From positions 61,378,863-61,442,862 of the forward strand of contig CM063284.1 in the NCBI GenBank assembly GCA_032173965.1: a stretch of DNA of 64,000 nucleotides. The letters are read 5' to 3'. The notes under the pieces were generated by a model that had not been told where the DNA came from, ran no database searches, and saw nothing but the letters and a program-made list of their open reading frames with translations. Origin of the DNA: Sitta carolinensis (Eukaryota; Chordata; Aves; Passeriformes; Sittidae). Position 1 is the first letter of the stretch. Every line of letters starts with the position of its first letter. This document shows positions 1-13,349 of this stretch, one piece after another. The position numbers and the translations under genes are program-made.

Positions 1-3000
1 GGCAGGAAATAGAAAGGTTTATGACTGCTAGTTCCCAGCAATCCTCATGCAAGAGAAGCCTGAAAGTCCAGTATTTATGAATGACATTAACAAATGGGAT
101 TGATTAAAAGAAAACAAGGACTTCATGGAGAGGCAAGGAAGATGAGGGGTCTGGTAAGTCACGCAATAATTTTTCTCTCATATAAAGAGTCCATTACTAA
201 GAAAAGGCCTAACTCACAGGTTTAACTTTATTGGTAATAATTGTGCACAGTTGATATTCCCTCTGCTCCAGGGTTGAAGAAGAGGTAATGCCTCACTTTC
301 TAGGAAATTATTCATGACCCAGCTTCAGTGAAGAAGAGGTTAGCCTCTCAGAGAGGTTGAGATGAGTTATATGATCCAAACTCAAGAGAGCATGAAATAA
401 ATGCAGAACCTGAGAGAGAGGATATGCCATTTCATTTATACAAAGAGAAAGGAGATTGAATGAGGAAAAAAGTCGGCAACAGAAAATCTGTTTATGAAGG
501 AAGCAGATCAAGTAGAACAGAGTATCTGGAAGGGCTTTTTGCAAAACACAGATCAAATAGCATTATCTGCTCATACTTCAGGCTTCGCATGCATCAAGTA
601 TAAATTATTGCATGGAAGAGAACATGCTTTCAGAATCTGTTTATTGAAGAGAGTCAGGCAAAGAGTTTGCTGCACAGCTCTCAGAAAGAATCAGCTTTAG
701 GCCTTGTCACATCAATGATTTATAGGGTGACACTAGGGAAATCAATTAAGCTCTCCACGCGCCCCAGTTTTCCCATCTGTAAAATAGGGGCAAGCTGTTA
801 TTCAAGGAGAGTGCTTTTACATTTTATAGCCTTCCTTCTTGTGTTTTGGTGTTTGTTACTTTGGTAATTTTTACACTATTCAAACTATTAGTCTTATGTG
901 GATGTGCTTTTATTTTAGCATTGGAATATACCTGATCTTGCTTCATTCTAACTGTTTTGGTTTTATATAAATTCATTCTATAATTTAGCAGCAAGATCAA
1001 AAATATGGCATATCATGTGAAGGGAGCACATACTTTTCCTAGAACACAGATCTTTAAGGAAACTATTAAAGAAATCTCATGGCAGGCATGAATAGTAAAT
1101 CCAAAGATAAGGAAGTCAGGCAACTGTGGGAAACTGCTATTTATTTTCACTTTAAATTGTTTAACAGTTTTGCAGCATTTTAACACTTCAACATTTAGTA
1201 ATTCTTTGAAAAAAAATGCATAGAAAAAAATAATTGACAAAATACAGTCTAATCCTCAGGCATATTGGAAAAAACCCTATATGGTTGTCCTTGGGCTTCT
1301 TGTTTCATAAATTTTTCTTTATTTGCTCTCTGGTATCCACAGAGTAAGAAATTCACCATTCAGAAGGAACATCTAAATAAATACCTTGCTGAGGTTTTAG
1401 AATGGAAAAGGAAACTCAGTCCAGGGCTGGTAACCCTGTATTGGTAACCTTTCTATTCCTACAGATAGACTTAAAAAACGCTGATCAGTTGCCTCCATTT
1501 TTATACTATTCTATACTGCTTAAAAATGGGGTAAAGGATAGAAAAAAAAAAAAAGAAAAGTAGTTATGAAGCACAGAGAATTATTTATGAATGACTGTCA
1601 GGAAGGCTATACCTATACAAAGCTTTTCCGTGTACTAGGAAATTTACTCTTTTGCCTGTAGAGGTAATAATACATTCAACTGGCAAAGTGGGAAGAAAAC
1701 AGCTAAGGAAATGTTTTAAAATACAGTTTCTGTTTCAGTACGAAACACTGTAGTCTCCTCTTAGGAGGAAGCCAGGGCGAATGTGATTGGCAGATACAGT
1801 AATAAGGATTTTTTTTCTCTCCCTGCCACCTGAGACCTCTGTTACACTCTGACTTGCATGAAGGATAACCATGTAACTGTGAGGCCATCAAAGTCTGACT
1901 CCAGCTCTGCCATGGTTTTGAAATTCTCCAGCAGACAGCAAAACTTCAATAACCAGGTTCTTCAATTATAGGAGGACTGGGAGATTAATTTAATGCGTTT
2001 AGATGCTTGTCTTGCCATTGCAAATGTAATCTTCTTACTCAAGACACACCAGCTGCCTTGCACATTAGAAAGAAAATTATTATTCTGCTATGCATGGAAT
2101 GGTGCACAGGACATTGGCTGAAAATAAAGAGAAATGATGGTAAAGCAAACATCAGTTTGTGGTTACATTGAATCCTCAGCAAATGGCAAATGACTCTGAA
2201 CTGGCAAATCCTTTTATCGTTGCAGTTTTTACAGTAATCTCAAATCTCTCCTTTATCTGCTTGTTTTTTGGCTTGTTTAACACAGAGACTGATGATCAGT
2301 GAAGCAAAAGATTTAGTTTAAAGGCGTCAGCTAATATCTACCACAGAGCTGCCATTACTCTTCAAACTGGCTTTAGAGATAAGAGCTGGCTGCTCACTGG
2401 GTGGCCACACCAATATTAGTCGAGAAAATATCTTAAGGTGTTCATATTGGCAACTGGGTTACAATATACCATGCATGTGTCCAGAAATGTTATCTAAAGT
2501 CACTGAGAGGTTACCAGTAAATATGTACGCTTTGTATACGAGATACTATTCCAGGAGAATGCTGTGGTTGGGTGGTCTGACTTAAGCAAACCAAGTTGAG
2601 TCATATCATGCAGCTGTCTATTTTTATTGGTTTGTTTTATCCTTAACAGATAACCTTTTTTAGCTTTGTTGGTACTTTCTGGTTTTAATCTCTTGGCATT
2701 ATATTTTTAAAGAAAACATGTCTCTGATTTTTGCAAACTTCCTTTTAGTTGATTTAGTCCCTCTTCTTCCACAGGTTGCTCTTTACACAAACTGCACTTT
2801 CTCCTTGGACAAAGCACTCTGAAATGCTGCTGCAGCTCATTAGGACAGTGCAATTTTATATCCAAAAGCAACGGTGTAAATTATAAACAAACAAAGCCGG
2901 TCTTGAGTGCAATCTGGAGACTTGAAGTATGTAGCTGGCTGGGTGATGCTATGTGGCCTTCAACAGTTCCTGGTTACAAGGGATACCGTTTTGAATTTCT

Positions 3001-5479
3001 GACTGCTCCAGCTGAGCACTCACATGTTGGAATATTCTCACATGGAATTCTGAAAGTATTGTATTATTTTTCTTGTGTGTGTTACTGAAATACCAGACCA
3101 CGTAGTAAAACTGATTTTACATTAGCCACTTGAATAACATCTTTGTCATTTAGGATAAGATGGGATAAGATACCTCAAGTAACAACAGTCAATGTTCTTA
3201 CAAAACCAGTCTGAATCAAGATCAAAGCAGCACCTACTTGTTTCCACTGCACTCATGGCTTGAAACTGATTTCAATTTCTTGTGCATGTGCTTGAGTCAG
3301 TTAAAAATAAATGATCAGTTTAAACAAACAATTTGAAAAAAAAAAAGATAGAAAGGCAAACTCTATTCAGAACTTCAATGTATTCCAAAGAGAATTTCAG
3401 TGAATGCACAGCAAAACCCCATAATTTAAATAAATTTTAATTTTATGACAGAGTGATGCAGCCTTTCTGAGAATTATTTTCTTTAAATACCATAATTGTT
3501 GTGAAGATGCATGGCACACAAGGGAAAATTGATAGTGAAGACAAAATTCTCACTAGGAAATACTAAAATTAGAGTAGGAAGACTGTTGTGTCTATCAATA
3601 CTATGCATTGCTTACACCTGATGTTTGGATTATATAATAAATACTCATCAGTTTAATCAAAAGGAATCTGTTTAAAAACAGAAGGACATTGTATTCAATT
3701 ATTTAATTATTTGAAGAATGTAGGGATTCCTCAGTACAAGTGTACCAGAGCTGCACATAAGCCGTACATATGGATGCAATGCAATAAATCAGACACAAAA
3801 ATGTAACTCTTGAAAGCAGACAGACTGCCTCTTTACAAAATGTAATACCACATATTTCCCTGATTTCCTAGAATTCCACTGACAACTTTAAGCTTTTAGA
3901 GTAATGGGTTTCACCCCTTGAACACATGCCACAGAAGGCTGAGGGAGGCACTGCACAGAGTTCACTCTATAAACTGGAAACCTAAACATTTGGCTGCATC
4001 ATACAAAAGAAACACATGTACAAGTACAGCACATCCATCTGACATTTTTACACTTATTTTAGAAGATCTATTCAACTTCCTCATGATTTCATTCTACATT
4101 TAGTTCATTACTAAGTCCTGCAATTGCAGAACTAAGATTAATCAGAATCCCATTTACTTTCTGAAGAGCACTCAAAAGTCTATGATTTTAAATTAATTTA
4201 TGCAAAGAGAAAAGCTCTTGTCTTTGTAAGTATAATTCTAAGCCATATAAATCGAAAGTAAAGCTTTAAACCCGTAATGACCCCTTTTCCATCCAGTCTT
4301 AAATGGAGTAATTAAGCAATAACTTCCATTCCATCTAAGTACATGCAGCAGTGATGGGTGTCTGCTTGCTGACTAAAGCCTGAAGCATTTAATTGACCTG
4401 TGGGAGCTGATTATTGCAAGTACAGTCATATGGCATAGAAGCTATCTACTTTTTGCTAGAATAAATCTTTCAAAGTAATTAATAATTTTGGTAATTTAAA
4501 AAGATTATGCATAACTATTCACTCTGAAGAGACTTAAGCTGTAGTCAGCAAGCCTGCTACAGATTTTTAAAGATAATAGTATCTGTAGGTGTACTCATTT
4601 GGGTTGTTAATTTGACTCTTCAGAGTAAAAGAACAAAAATGAGTCATTGGCCAAGGGCTCAGTTCAGAACTCAGGAATTATTTCTGGATTTTCCTGGAGA
4701 GACTGACAATAAGGAATCCCTCACAGACTTTGCTTCAATCTGATGTTTGCTATTCATATCCTTACAGCAGTGTTTAGAAAAGTCCTAGGTAAATGAAATT
4801 CATACAGCTGAAAACAGAATACATGCTGTTTTATATACCCTTCATAGCTGCACACAAGAACAGGCCAGTATTAGAATAGGCAGTCTTCTTGAAGCATGTG
4901 CTCCAAAATCATGAGACTGCTGAGCCTAGAGAATCATTACAGTCTCCACAGATAATGCAACATAAATGCTCTTTCCTTGGCCAACCTGCACTGCACACTC
5001 AAAGAAAATATAAACTGCTGGGGGAAAAATTTGAAAAAAACTCTTCTACTAGAAAGTGACAGTGTGAAACAAGAAGGAATTTAGAAGACATTTGTTTGGA
5101 CATTCTCCTCTGTCTAAAGAATAGCAAAATAAATTCACTGTAAGCATTGTGTCCATTGCTTGCTGTTAACAGATATTGCCTCTGGAGTACTGAGATCAAA
5201 AATAGATGAATATTTTCTCAGCATCTCAATACCCAGGTGATGTCTTTAATGCCTCCTCAGCTAGACTTTTTAAAACTAAGAAAAATTACAAAATGTAAAT
5301 ATCCAGTCACAATCACGGTGTGCTTAGCATATTAGAGGATGAATACTACTTGCTTTTCTACCTAATAATCCACCTAAAAAAACTATCAGGTCCTAAAACA
5401 TCTTGGGAGAGAGGAGAAAACTCAGTAGTAATTCTCACAAGAAGAGCAAGCTGTTCCTACCAAACAGTTTCCTCAAAAC
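1..5479. other. AT-rich noncoding DNA without recognisable gene
   Basis: I see no coding region, RNA gene or dateable repeat here. The sequence is AT-rich, with short A-runs near 1,538 and 3,337. All open frames are under 80 codons and resemble no protein family I know. A 140-bp stretch around 1,965-2,105 and another around 4,330-4,440 are more balanced in composition and low in simple sequence. That would suit conserved noncoding elements, but nothing in one sequence proves it. The setting is intergenic or intronic vertebrate DNA. Confidence 0.6.
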
Positions 5480-5716
5480 AAAACTCTCCTCATAGAACAG
5501 CTGAAAAAGTCCCAAAGGTCATTGTAAACCCTGTTCAGCAGTCCTCAAGGGATTGTCTATCCCTTGGCACTAAAGTGGAGCTTCGATGGGAGTTGATCAT
5601 CATAAGCAGCTACTTAAGAGGTAACAGTGACCACACAGACCTGGTGGAATTCAGACTATCAGAACTCATGCCTTACAAAAATGACTATGCTCAATTCCCA
5701 AAAAAAAAAAAAAAAA
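5480..5716 (+). mobile_element. Possible ancient CR1-type LINE endonuclease remnant
   Basis: The plus-strand frame carries a short SDH...LVEFRLS motif around 5,625-5,665. It resembles the SDH-x-VEF segment at the end of the endonuclease domain in CR1-type LINE ORF2. No other part of the domain is clear. The stretch ends in a 17-base A run (5,700-5,716), which may only be a microsatellite. The same-strand reverse-transcriptase remnant 300 bp downstream supports a LINE origin. In an intact element the two domains lie much further apart, so an internal loss would be needed. A 163-codon open frame (5,320-5,811) covers this piece but looks accidental. Confidence 0.3.
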
Positions 5717-5919
5717 GGAAGCTTATCAGCCAATTGTTTTCTTTTGATTACAGACTGGGATGTGGGAAGGTGGATTTGTTAATTGTTGTTTTGCTGTTTG
5801 CTTTTTTCTAAATATCTGTCAAAATTTAGGGGATAAGAGAAAATTCGTAAGTAAAATAAGCACTCCTTGGTAAAGCACTTTATACAGAATAGCATAAATT
5901 AAAATTTAATAAGATTTTG

Positions 5920-5934
5920 CATATATATATATAT
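5920..5934. repeat. (AT)n microsatellite, about 7 units
   Basis: A short uninterrupted AT dinucleotide run between the two LINE-like remnants. It is likely polymorphic. Confidence 0.8.
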
Positions 5935-5964
5935 TTGTGACAAAAATATTGTCACATCCTGGTA

Positions 5965-6245
5965 ATGAAATGGGAATTGTTTATAAGAGACAAGCTGAAA
6001 TCTCTCAATTTGTTGGAAGCATCAGATGGAAAACTTCAGCTATCAGTTACACATCCATCTTTATTTAATATATTCATACATGATCTGGAAAAGGGAGTAA
6101 GTAATACAGACTTGAAATCATGGAGGAGATTAAGATGGAGGGGATATGCAAACACTGGTAAGAGAAAACAAATTGAACTCTGTATAGAAAACCAAGATTC
6201 CCATTCTGAAAATGTCAACTAATCTATTCGGAAACAATCTGAAAC
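5965..6245 (+). mobile_element. Ancient CR1-type LINE, reverse-transcriptase remnant
   Basis: Around 6,058-6,105 the plus-strand translation reads LFNIFIHDLEKGV. This is the conserved LFNIFINDL-type motif of CR1-clade LINE reverse transcriptases. In an intact copy the catalytic FADD box follows within about 15 residues. Here that stretch has decayed to a segment with no aspartate pair, so the copy is dead. The downstream GY-NTG...Q-ELCIENQ pattern still follows the layout of CR1 ORF2. No 3' end is preserved. The divergence suggests an insertion much older than the other CR1 copies in this window. Confidence 0.55.
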
Positions 6246-6249
6246 AGAG

Positions 6250-9200
6250 ATCTAGGAAACTAAAAAAAACAACAATGTTGAAAAAGATTGTTGGGAGGAC
6301 AGAACACTGGACATGAATTTGTAAAATGACACAATAGTGGAAAATAACACAGACCCACATTATATTAGAATAAATACACATAGTATTGATATCATGAGTG
6401 TGGCACTAAGCCATTGAGCCTAACCATTCCTTCAGGGCCTTTTAAACAGTTGGGGTTTTTTTACCCTGAAAACCAAAAGTACTATCTTGTTTCCCTCCCT
6501 CTGTTTTTGAAAGTTTGAGAAAATTAAATCTACACTAAACTAAAATCATTGCAATTTTCTAAGGCTGGTTTTGCCACTAATTGAAAAGAACAAAATGCAC
6601 AGACAAATTGTCAATCAGATGTAAGCAATGTTCTGGACCTGGGCTAAGGCTTTCCCTTCCAGAAGTCAAATTACAGAAATATTTTGGAATTCTGAGAAAA
6701 ACAATTGAATTGGAAATCTGGAGCTGGCAAGTAAAGAGGCAAGATCACAAGGCTGACAAAGACAAGGTGAAAAGAAGAAATGAGGCTAGGCAGCACCTTT
6801 GGAAGATATGGTAGGACAAAACACACCTACCAGGAACCTCAGTGTATGGGTCAGTTAAAACCACCCCAATCAAAATATTAGGAAAAAAGTCCCGTACCAA
6901 GTGAACCTTTATTATTGCATGATACATAACATCAATAGAATTCTTTTCAATATGTAGCTTTTTTCAATCATCTAGTTTGAATATGAATGACATTTTAAAA
7001 ATGTAAGTATTTCTCAGCATGCATTTGAAATTTTTCTTAAAATTTCTACTGCTTTGGTTATCCTTTGAATTATGCTCCTGCTGTAGCATGTATTGCCTTT
7101 GAATGTCAGGTAGCATCAATGCCCTTCAAAAAGAATATAGAGTTTTACCTTGAAATTGGATTGACATATTTTAAAGAAAAATCTTTTTATTTTCTGTCCT
7201 CCATCCCATCAACTTCAAATGTTGTTCAGTAGCTGAAGCCCATCTACCATTATTTCCACTTTTATTAGTAGTTTGCTTATCTTGTTTTCTTTTGTTTTTT
7301 TAATCAAAGTAACTTTTCCACAATTAAGGAATGTTAGATGCTTCATCCCTACTTGTTTCATCGCTATTTGGGTTTGTGTAATAGTGGAGTGAATTTTGCA
7401 GTTTGTTTTCTAATCTCTATAGCACCACTTAAGTACAAGTGATCAGGAAAAGGCATGAGAATTCTGTCCAAAAGAAAACTGGCCAAGATTGTTTTACTTT
7501 GCACTAATTTTTACCCCCTTAACTTGACTGCAAGAGTTTATGATGAAAAGAATCAAATAAACTGGAGTACAAGGAAATCTATTTAGGTGAGAAATGGATG
7601 CTTAATCCCAACATATTTTGACCTCCCTAGATCATCTTCAGAATTTATGTGGAGTGGGAATTGTCAAAACACACCCCATGCTAATTATGAAAAAATAACA
7701 AGCAATATCTTTTTCAGCTTAAATATAGAGAGAACTTTGGCAAGGATGATGAGATGGGTAAGCAACGAGATGGGGAGTCAGTGCTCATCTTTACTGACCG
7801 ACCCTTTACACCAGTGTTTCTCTTTTAACTGTATCTTTCACAGAGACCATCACCTATGAGGCTTGTTTTGTGTTTGCATTACACAAGGACTTTTTCAGGC
7901 AGCACTGGTTCATATTTTCTTACGTGTTATGAACATACTGTTGGACAACGGGAGCTTTATAAGATGTCCATCAACCAAAGTATTCCAACTTTTAGGTCAT
8001 ATATTCATTCAGCTGCTCAGATAATAATGAGAAGTAGTGGAGGCAGTACATATTCTGGTATTTCTAATGTTAATTTGCTCATTGGCAGCTGCAAAAGTCA
8101 ACTTGCTAGATTTTGGGGACAAAGCGAAGATCCAGTCTAATATTATTTTCCTCTCAGACATCAGCCAGCTCTCAGACAACAAGAGGTTTAAGCTGTCTAG
8201 CAGCTAGAATTCAGCTTGGATTCACAGAAACCTTATTGGAAATATCTACAAGAGTCACCTTCGGCACAAATACTCTGTCTCAGCTGACAAGCCAGCTGTA
8301 TCCCCAAGATATACATCTGTATACTTTAGGGAGTAACTAACAGTAATCTTTAGTTGGCAAAGGACTGCAGCCACTCTTGGAAAGCTACTTAAGCTACAAT
8401 TGCCTGTGTTTACTCTTGCCAACTCGGCACTCACAAACTGTCCTCTAGCCCAGATGACAAATAAATAAAGGAATATTTTGGAACTTACATCTGGCTTGCA
8501 ATTCAAATACCTAAAAAAGCATTAGCACTAGCACCAATACTATGTTGCCATTCATCTCATTTTACAGATGGAGAGGCTGTGACTAAGCTGAGAACAAATA
8601 TCTAAAATTTAAGAAAGCCCAGATACAGCTTTGCAGGCTTTCGACTCCACAGGTGTGCTAAGCACAGGCAGTTTCTGCATCCAAGGACACTTGCTCTGTA
8701 GTGAATGTGCCCAACAGAATTGTACAGTAGTTTGCCATCCTGAAATATTGAACAATTTCTGAGTCTCACTACCCAAAACTGTGTCCCAACAACCCTCTTT
8801 AGAGATAAACAATGAAGTTATTTTCTGCCTTTTAATATAGTCCTTTTAAACTATTTAATCTCAAACTACAGTGACTAGAAATACTTTTAGAATATGTAAA
8901 TTGTACTAAAAAATCCACTTTGAAGGCACTGGAAAAAAATCCCACTTTGAAGTAGAAAGAGACATGGTAACAAAAATACCCCCAAATCTTAGCAGTGATT
9001 GATTTCTCTCTTAATTACATTTCTGAGTGATCAAACCAACATATAACTTTAGGGAGTCTATCTGAAAGCAAAGATCATGTAGCCTCAGCAATAAACCCAA
9101 AATAAATCTTTTATATTTCTTTATTCATACCCTCACATTTCAGTTCAATTTGTGTCTAAACAAGACATGTCCCTGTCAGTTTATGTTCACAGTTCACCCT

Positions 9201-10430
9201 CATCTTTAACCTTAAATCTAAGCAGAGTTGATAACCTCTCTTTCAAGTCAACATGTATTTTGTTGGATTGATCCAACCCCTCTGCCTTTAATAGAACTCA
9301 GCAGCAGCTGGTTTCAAACTGCTTGAAACCGTGGAGATCAAAGTTTGATGAACTCCTGCCCTGTCATTCTCCCAAAGAATTAAGATCTGTGAAGAATGCA
9401 TGTACCTCCTCAGGCTCAGATTTCAGAAATACAACTGAATGCAACCAAAACTAAGAGAAATTGTTTATTAGAGGACCATGCCAAGCATATTCACACTTCT
9501 GGAGTAGGTATTTTCAATTAAAACAAATAGATACTTTCAACAAAGCTGTACAGTTATCCTTACAACAAATTAATTTGCTAGAGTTTGCAAGGTAACTGGA
9601 TTCTTCAGATAATACTGATGGAAATTGCTCGCTACTAACAGTCAACATACAGAGCATGTGGCAGTGTAGAATAATGTGATATCCTGGATTAGATTCAAAT
9701 TTTACATATATGTGAATTGCTCTTTTCCAAACTACCACTCAGTATGTGTCAGAAAACTGACATACTGGCATAAACCTCATGCAATAATTTGGGGTTTCTC
9801 TTGTCAGCCAGATTATATTTATCATGTCACTTTTCAGCAGTGCTCAATATATCACATGGTTTTATTAATACTTATTAGGCTGCCCTTCATCATCCTATAG
9901 GAAACACCTACTACCTGTTTTGATTGCAACCTACCTAATCAAAAAGCATGACTGCCAGGACCTGAAGAAGTCTGATGAAATAAAGAGTGAAGCAAGACCC
10001 CATCAAAAATATTTAAAGAAAAAAAATCATAATTTAATCTCTGTATATTCCTGGTTTTCCTATCGGATGCTTTCAAGTCAGAACAGACATCTGTATTTGC
10101 GTGTTAAACTAGCAAAAAAAGATGTTTCATACTTGTTTTCACTTTGAAATTAAAAGATACTTTCCTTTAACCCTAAAGTTAAGAAATGTTCTCCTTCCCT
10201 CTACCTTGTGCTGTATGATGACAAATGCAATTCTTATAGATTTATTGAAGTCCTAGGCACACAACCTAATTAACATACATACAAAGTAATGGCAGACATG
10301 CATTTTCAAATGCCAGATTTATAAACAGACATTTTTACAAATGCAAAATATTTTTCTTGTCAGCTACATTCTTCGCTGAATTGACATGCATGTGTGTGTA
10401 CCACTGTTCATTGATAATTTGAATTTGCTC
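6250..10430. other. AT-rich noncoding DNA
   Basis: No gene or clear repeat family is visible. Near 8,905-8,960 a 13-14-base motif containing CCACTTTGAAG occurs twice about 40 bp apart, a small decayed direct repeat. A plus-strand segment ending at 7,757 has an acceptor-like and a donor-like border (see findings), but it is too short to call. Everything else reads as unconstrained vertebrate noncoding sequence. Confidence 0.55.
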
Positions 10431-10438
10431 TGTCATTC

Positions 10439-10460
10439 ATATATATATATATATATATAT
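10439..10460. repeat. (AT)11 microsatellite followed by AC-rich tail
   Basis: Eleven perfect AT units run into a short ACAC...CACACAC stretch, a compound dinucleotide microsatellite. Confidence 0.9.
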
Positions 10461-10469
10461 ACACAAAAA

Positions 10470-13120
10470 TGCACACACAGACATGCACTCTACACCCCAC
10501 CCTGAATGTGTAATTCTTCCATCATCACCATTTATTTATCATATAGTCATGGAAGACCAAATCTCTCTTCAAGATAATTCACATACCATATGCAATCTCC
10601 AGTGATAGACAAAACCCCCCAAAAAACACCCTAAGAAAACAAACAAAAAAAGCCAGTAAAAGCACATTATCCTTTAGGGATCAAAAGCTGCAAGAAAGGA
10701 AAACAACTACATCAGGATTTTGTGTGCTGAGCTTTACTCAGGGTCCTTCCCCTCCTGCATGCTCTGTAAATTCAGTCACCTTAACACAAGAAAGGAGTTG
10801 CTACACCAGACTCAACAGTGTGTATGAAACACAAATTCCTTCTTCCAGCACAGGGTTTTTTTACAAAAAGCCTGTACACACGTTAATGGACTTCTCATGG
10901 CCCAGAACTCTCCTCCATGCAACAAACACAATTAATGAGTTAGAGCCAGCAAACTGAACATCTGCAAAAAACCCATCATTCATAAACACAGCACCTGATG
11001 TGTTGGCTGGGCTGTTCACAGACCAGGCAACAATCAGTGATAAAGTGGATTTAGGCAGAAATTTAACTTTTTCAGTTAAAGAAATTGAGCACGTGCTGTG
11101 GGATACCAGGTCCTGGTACTCTTTACATGATATCTCATGAATTATATTGTTAATTACTGCTTGGTTTACTTCTGGTTTATTTTTTGTACTGCTAGTATGC
11201 TATGTTTTGACTAATTTTTTTAATTGTCTTCCTTACGAAGGATCCTTAATAGATAAAAAGCAGCAAAAGCAAATCTTACATTGGCAGCAAACAATTTATA
11301 GCTCAGGATTCTCTACTCAGACACAAACAATGAAATACTTATTTAGAATATCAGATAATTCTGAATATCAAAAGTTACCACTTGTACTTTTTTTTGGTCT
11401 GGTGTTAACTGATGCTCTTCAAATTTTTACAGTATAAGAGCGCAAAGTTTAATGAATGTAGAAAAAAGGAATTATTAGTATATGTCAAATTTACTTAGCT
11501 ACTTTTTAGAGTGATACACATTTAACTGTGAAATGCAATCTTCCTCAGTGTTCTCAACTCCATTTATTTAAGGTTACAGAGTCACAGAATTAATAAACAA
11601 AACATTACATTTGTTGAATTACTTTCTATAATGCACTTCCCATACTGATGATGTCTAAGTTGTACAAGTGGCAAATAGAAGAAAACAAATCTTTGGCAGC
11701 TCTGAAACTGTTATACTAATGGAACATCCAGTCAGATTGTGATATGAGAATCTTCAACATTAAACTCTGAACCTGGATCTCCAGCTTGAAATCCAGCTTC
11801 ATTATGAAGCAAATGAAGAGGCAAATTGAAACAGAATTTTTTTTTTTCTTTGCTGAACACATAAGCTCAATACCTTTGCAAATCAGACTCTACAGTCATA
11901 CCATATACTGTCAGAGAAATTTTAAGGTATTTCTAAATAAAATGTTACTTTCCTATACTAAGTAAATAGCTGCCATACAGTAGGGCGTGTTACAGATATC
12001 ACTCTTAGGAAGACTCCCTTTATCAAAATTAGTAAGACCAACGCTACACATTTCTAAATCAGTCTATGCTGAAGAACAAACTCATTCAGCTCTTAGCTAT
12101 TTTTAGGACAAAAATTTATGACAAAAATGACCAAACACTTGTCAACAAACAACATGGTTGTAAGTCTGAGCAGTACATTTTCAAACTTCAAATTCAGCCA
12201 TGCTGTCCCATTTTACAAACCCAAGGATATCTTGGTAAATCCCTGGAAGCCACAGGTTATTGAAATCTAGAGAATTGTATTAGGTCTGTGTCTCTAAGAT
12301 TCCCTCCACATCAAGGGGCTGGGAGTGGGAAAGATCCATCCACTACAAGAAGTCACCTGTTACAGACTATCTGAGACTCAACATATCACAGTTTGCAAAA
12401 AACACCTGTTATTGTTGGTGGGGGGGAATGCAGAGCAGTTAAACATTTACTGAGGCACAGCAGTGCTCTGAAGAGCCAGCATTCAGGATGCAAGCTTCCT
12501 AAAGGGCCAGTGGAAGGAGGATAAGTCAGAGTCTGAATGAGTCAAAATGCCTGAAGAAGATGGTTTAGTGACAAACTTATGATCTTAGAAGATGCTTGAA
12601 TGCAGTTATGTCTTTATGTTTCAGGACATTTTTATAGAAGACCTTAAAACTGAGAGGATTTTACTGTTAAAACTGGGCATGTGCATACAGACAAATTCTG
12701 TACAAAAGTAAATTACAGTATTTTTTAAAAAGCATATGCCCGAAGTATTTTTCCACCACATTAAAGCTACAACAGTAAAAAAACTGCAGCACTGGATTCC
12801 CACTACTGGGTCTCAGCTTGAAGTAGGACTGCATGACAGCATAGACATTACAATTAATATCACCAGAAAAAATTTGAAAGGTAGAAGAGGCACTACAGTA
12901 AAACTGAACACTTCAGAACCGAGGATCTCATGACAGGATTCCCCAGCTCCATGCCTCACACGCATTTGCCAAGGTTAGTGCACATGTGCAAAAATTATTT
13001 TATCGCCCAGGGGAAATCACTATGTAAACCTGTGGCGAGAGAGGAAATAATAATGGCCCACACCTAGCAATGCCATAAAGTTTCATGACATTACACTTTG
13101 GAACATTTTAGTAAACGAGG
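10470..13120. other. AT-rich noncoding DNA
   Basis: Nothing recognisable as a gene. The plus strand at 10,615-10,650 is a C/A homopolymer-rich patch. An eight-base G run occurs near 12,419-12,426. A sequence near 11,577-11,597 faintly resembles the reverse-complemented 3' end of CR1, but the match is too short to annotate. Confidence 0.5.
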
Positions 13121-13127
13121 AAAGATG

Positions 13128-13345
13128 GGCAAGAACCTCCCATCACGTGAGACGTGGGAAGGCTGGAGAAGCCCAGCCAGCGGGTGAGTGCCTGAGAAGA
13201 GAAGGCAGCGCTGCCACGCAGCCCCAGAGGTTCCTGCAGCTCCCTGGCTTTGCTGCCCGGCTGACGCCTGCTGCATGGTCCCCCCGCCCGTGTAATGCAG
13301 GGGCAGCATATCGGATCACTGCAGATGCTGGGAGCTGAAGGCAAC
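13128..13345. promoter_or_regulatory. Small GC-rich island, candidate promoter or enhancer
   Basis: About 200 bp stand out from AT-rich surroundings, with roughly 60% GC and about ten CpG dinucleotides by eye. A palindromic E-box CACGTG lies at 13,144-13,149. A near-perfect splice donor, CGG followed by GTGAGTG, starts at 13,184 on the plus strand. That arrangement would suit a small promoter with a short noncoding first exon. No TATA box or start codon is convincing. Overlapping open frames on both strands here simply reflect the lack of AT-rich stop codons. It could equally be the relic of a GC-rich transposable element. Confidence 0.25.
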
Positions 13346-13349
13346 AGAA

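Noticed and set aside
5320..5811. 163-codon plus-strand open frame
   Set aside because: It contains a lysine run from the 17-A tract and a LINE-like motif, and shows no domain, so it is repeat-derived and accidental.
10574..10632. Minus-strand exon behind a strong pyrimidine tract
   Set aside because: Acceptor and body are made of A/C homopolymer sequence on the plus strand and all three frames are open, so there is no coding signal.
11575..11600. Minus-strand CR1 3' end (GAGTCACAGAATT)
   Set aside because: Match is about 14 bases with no continuation into the CR1 UTR.
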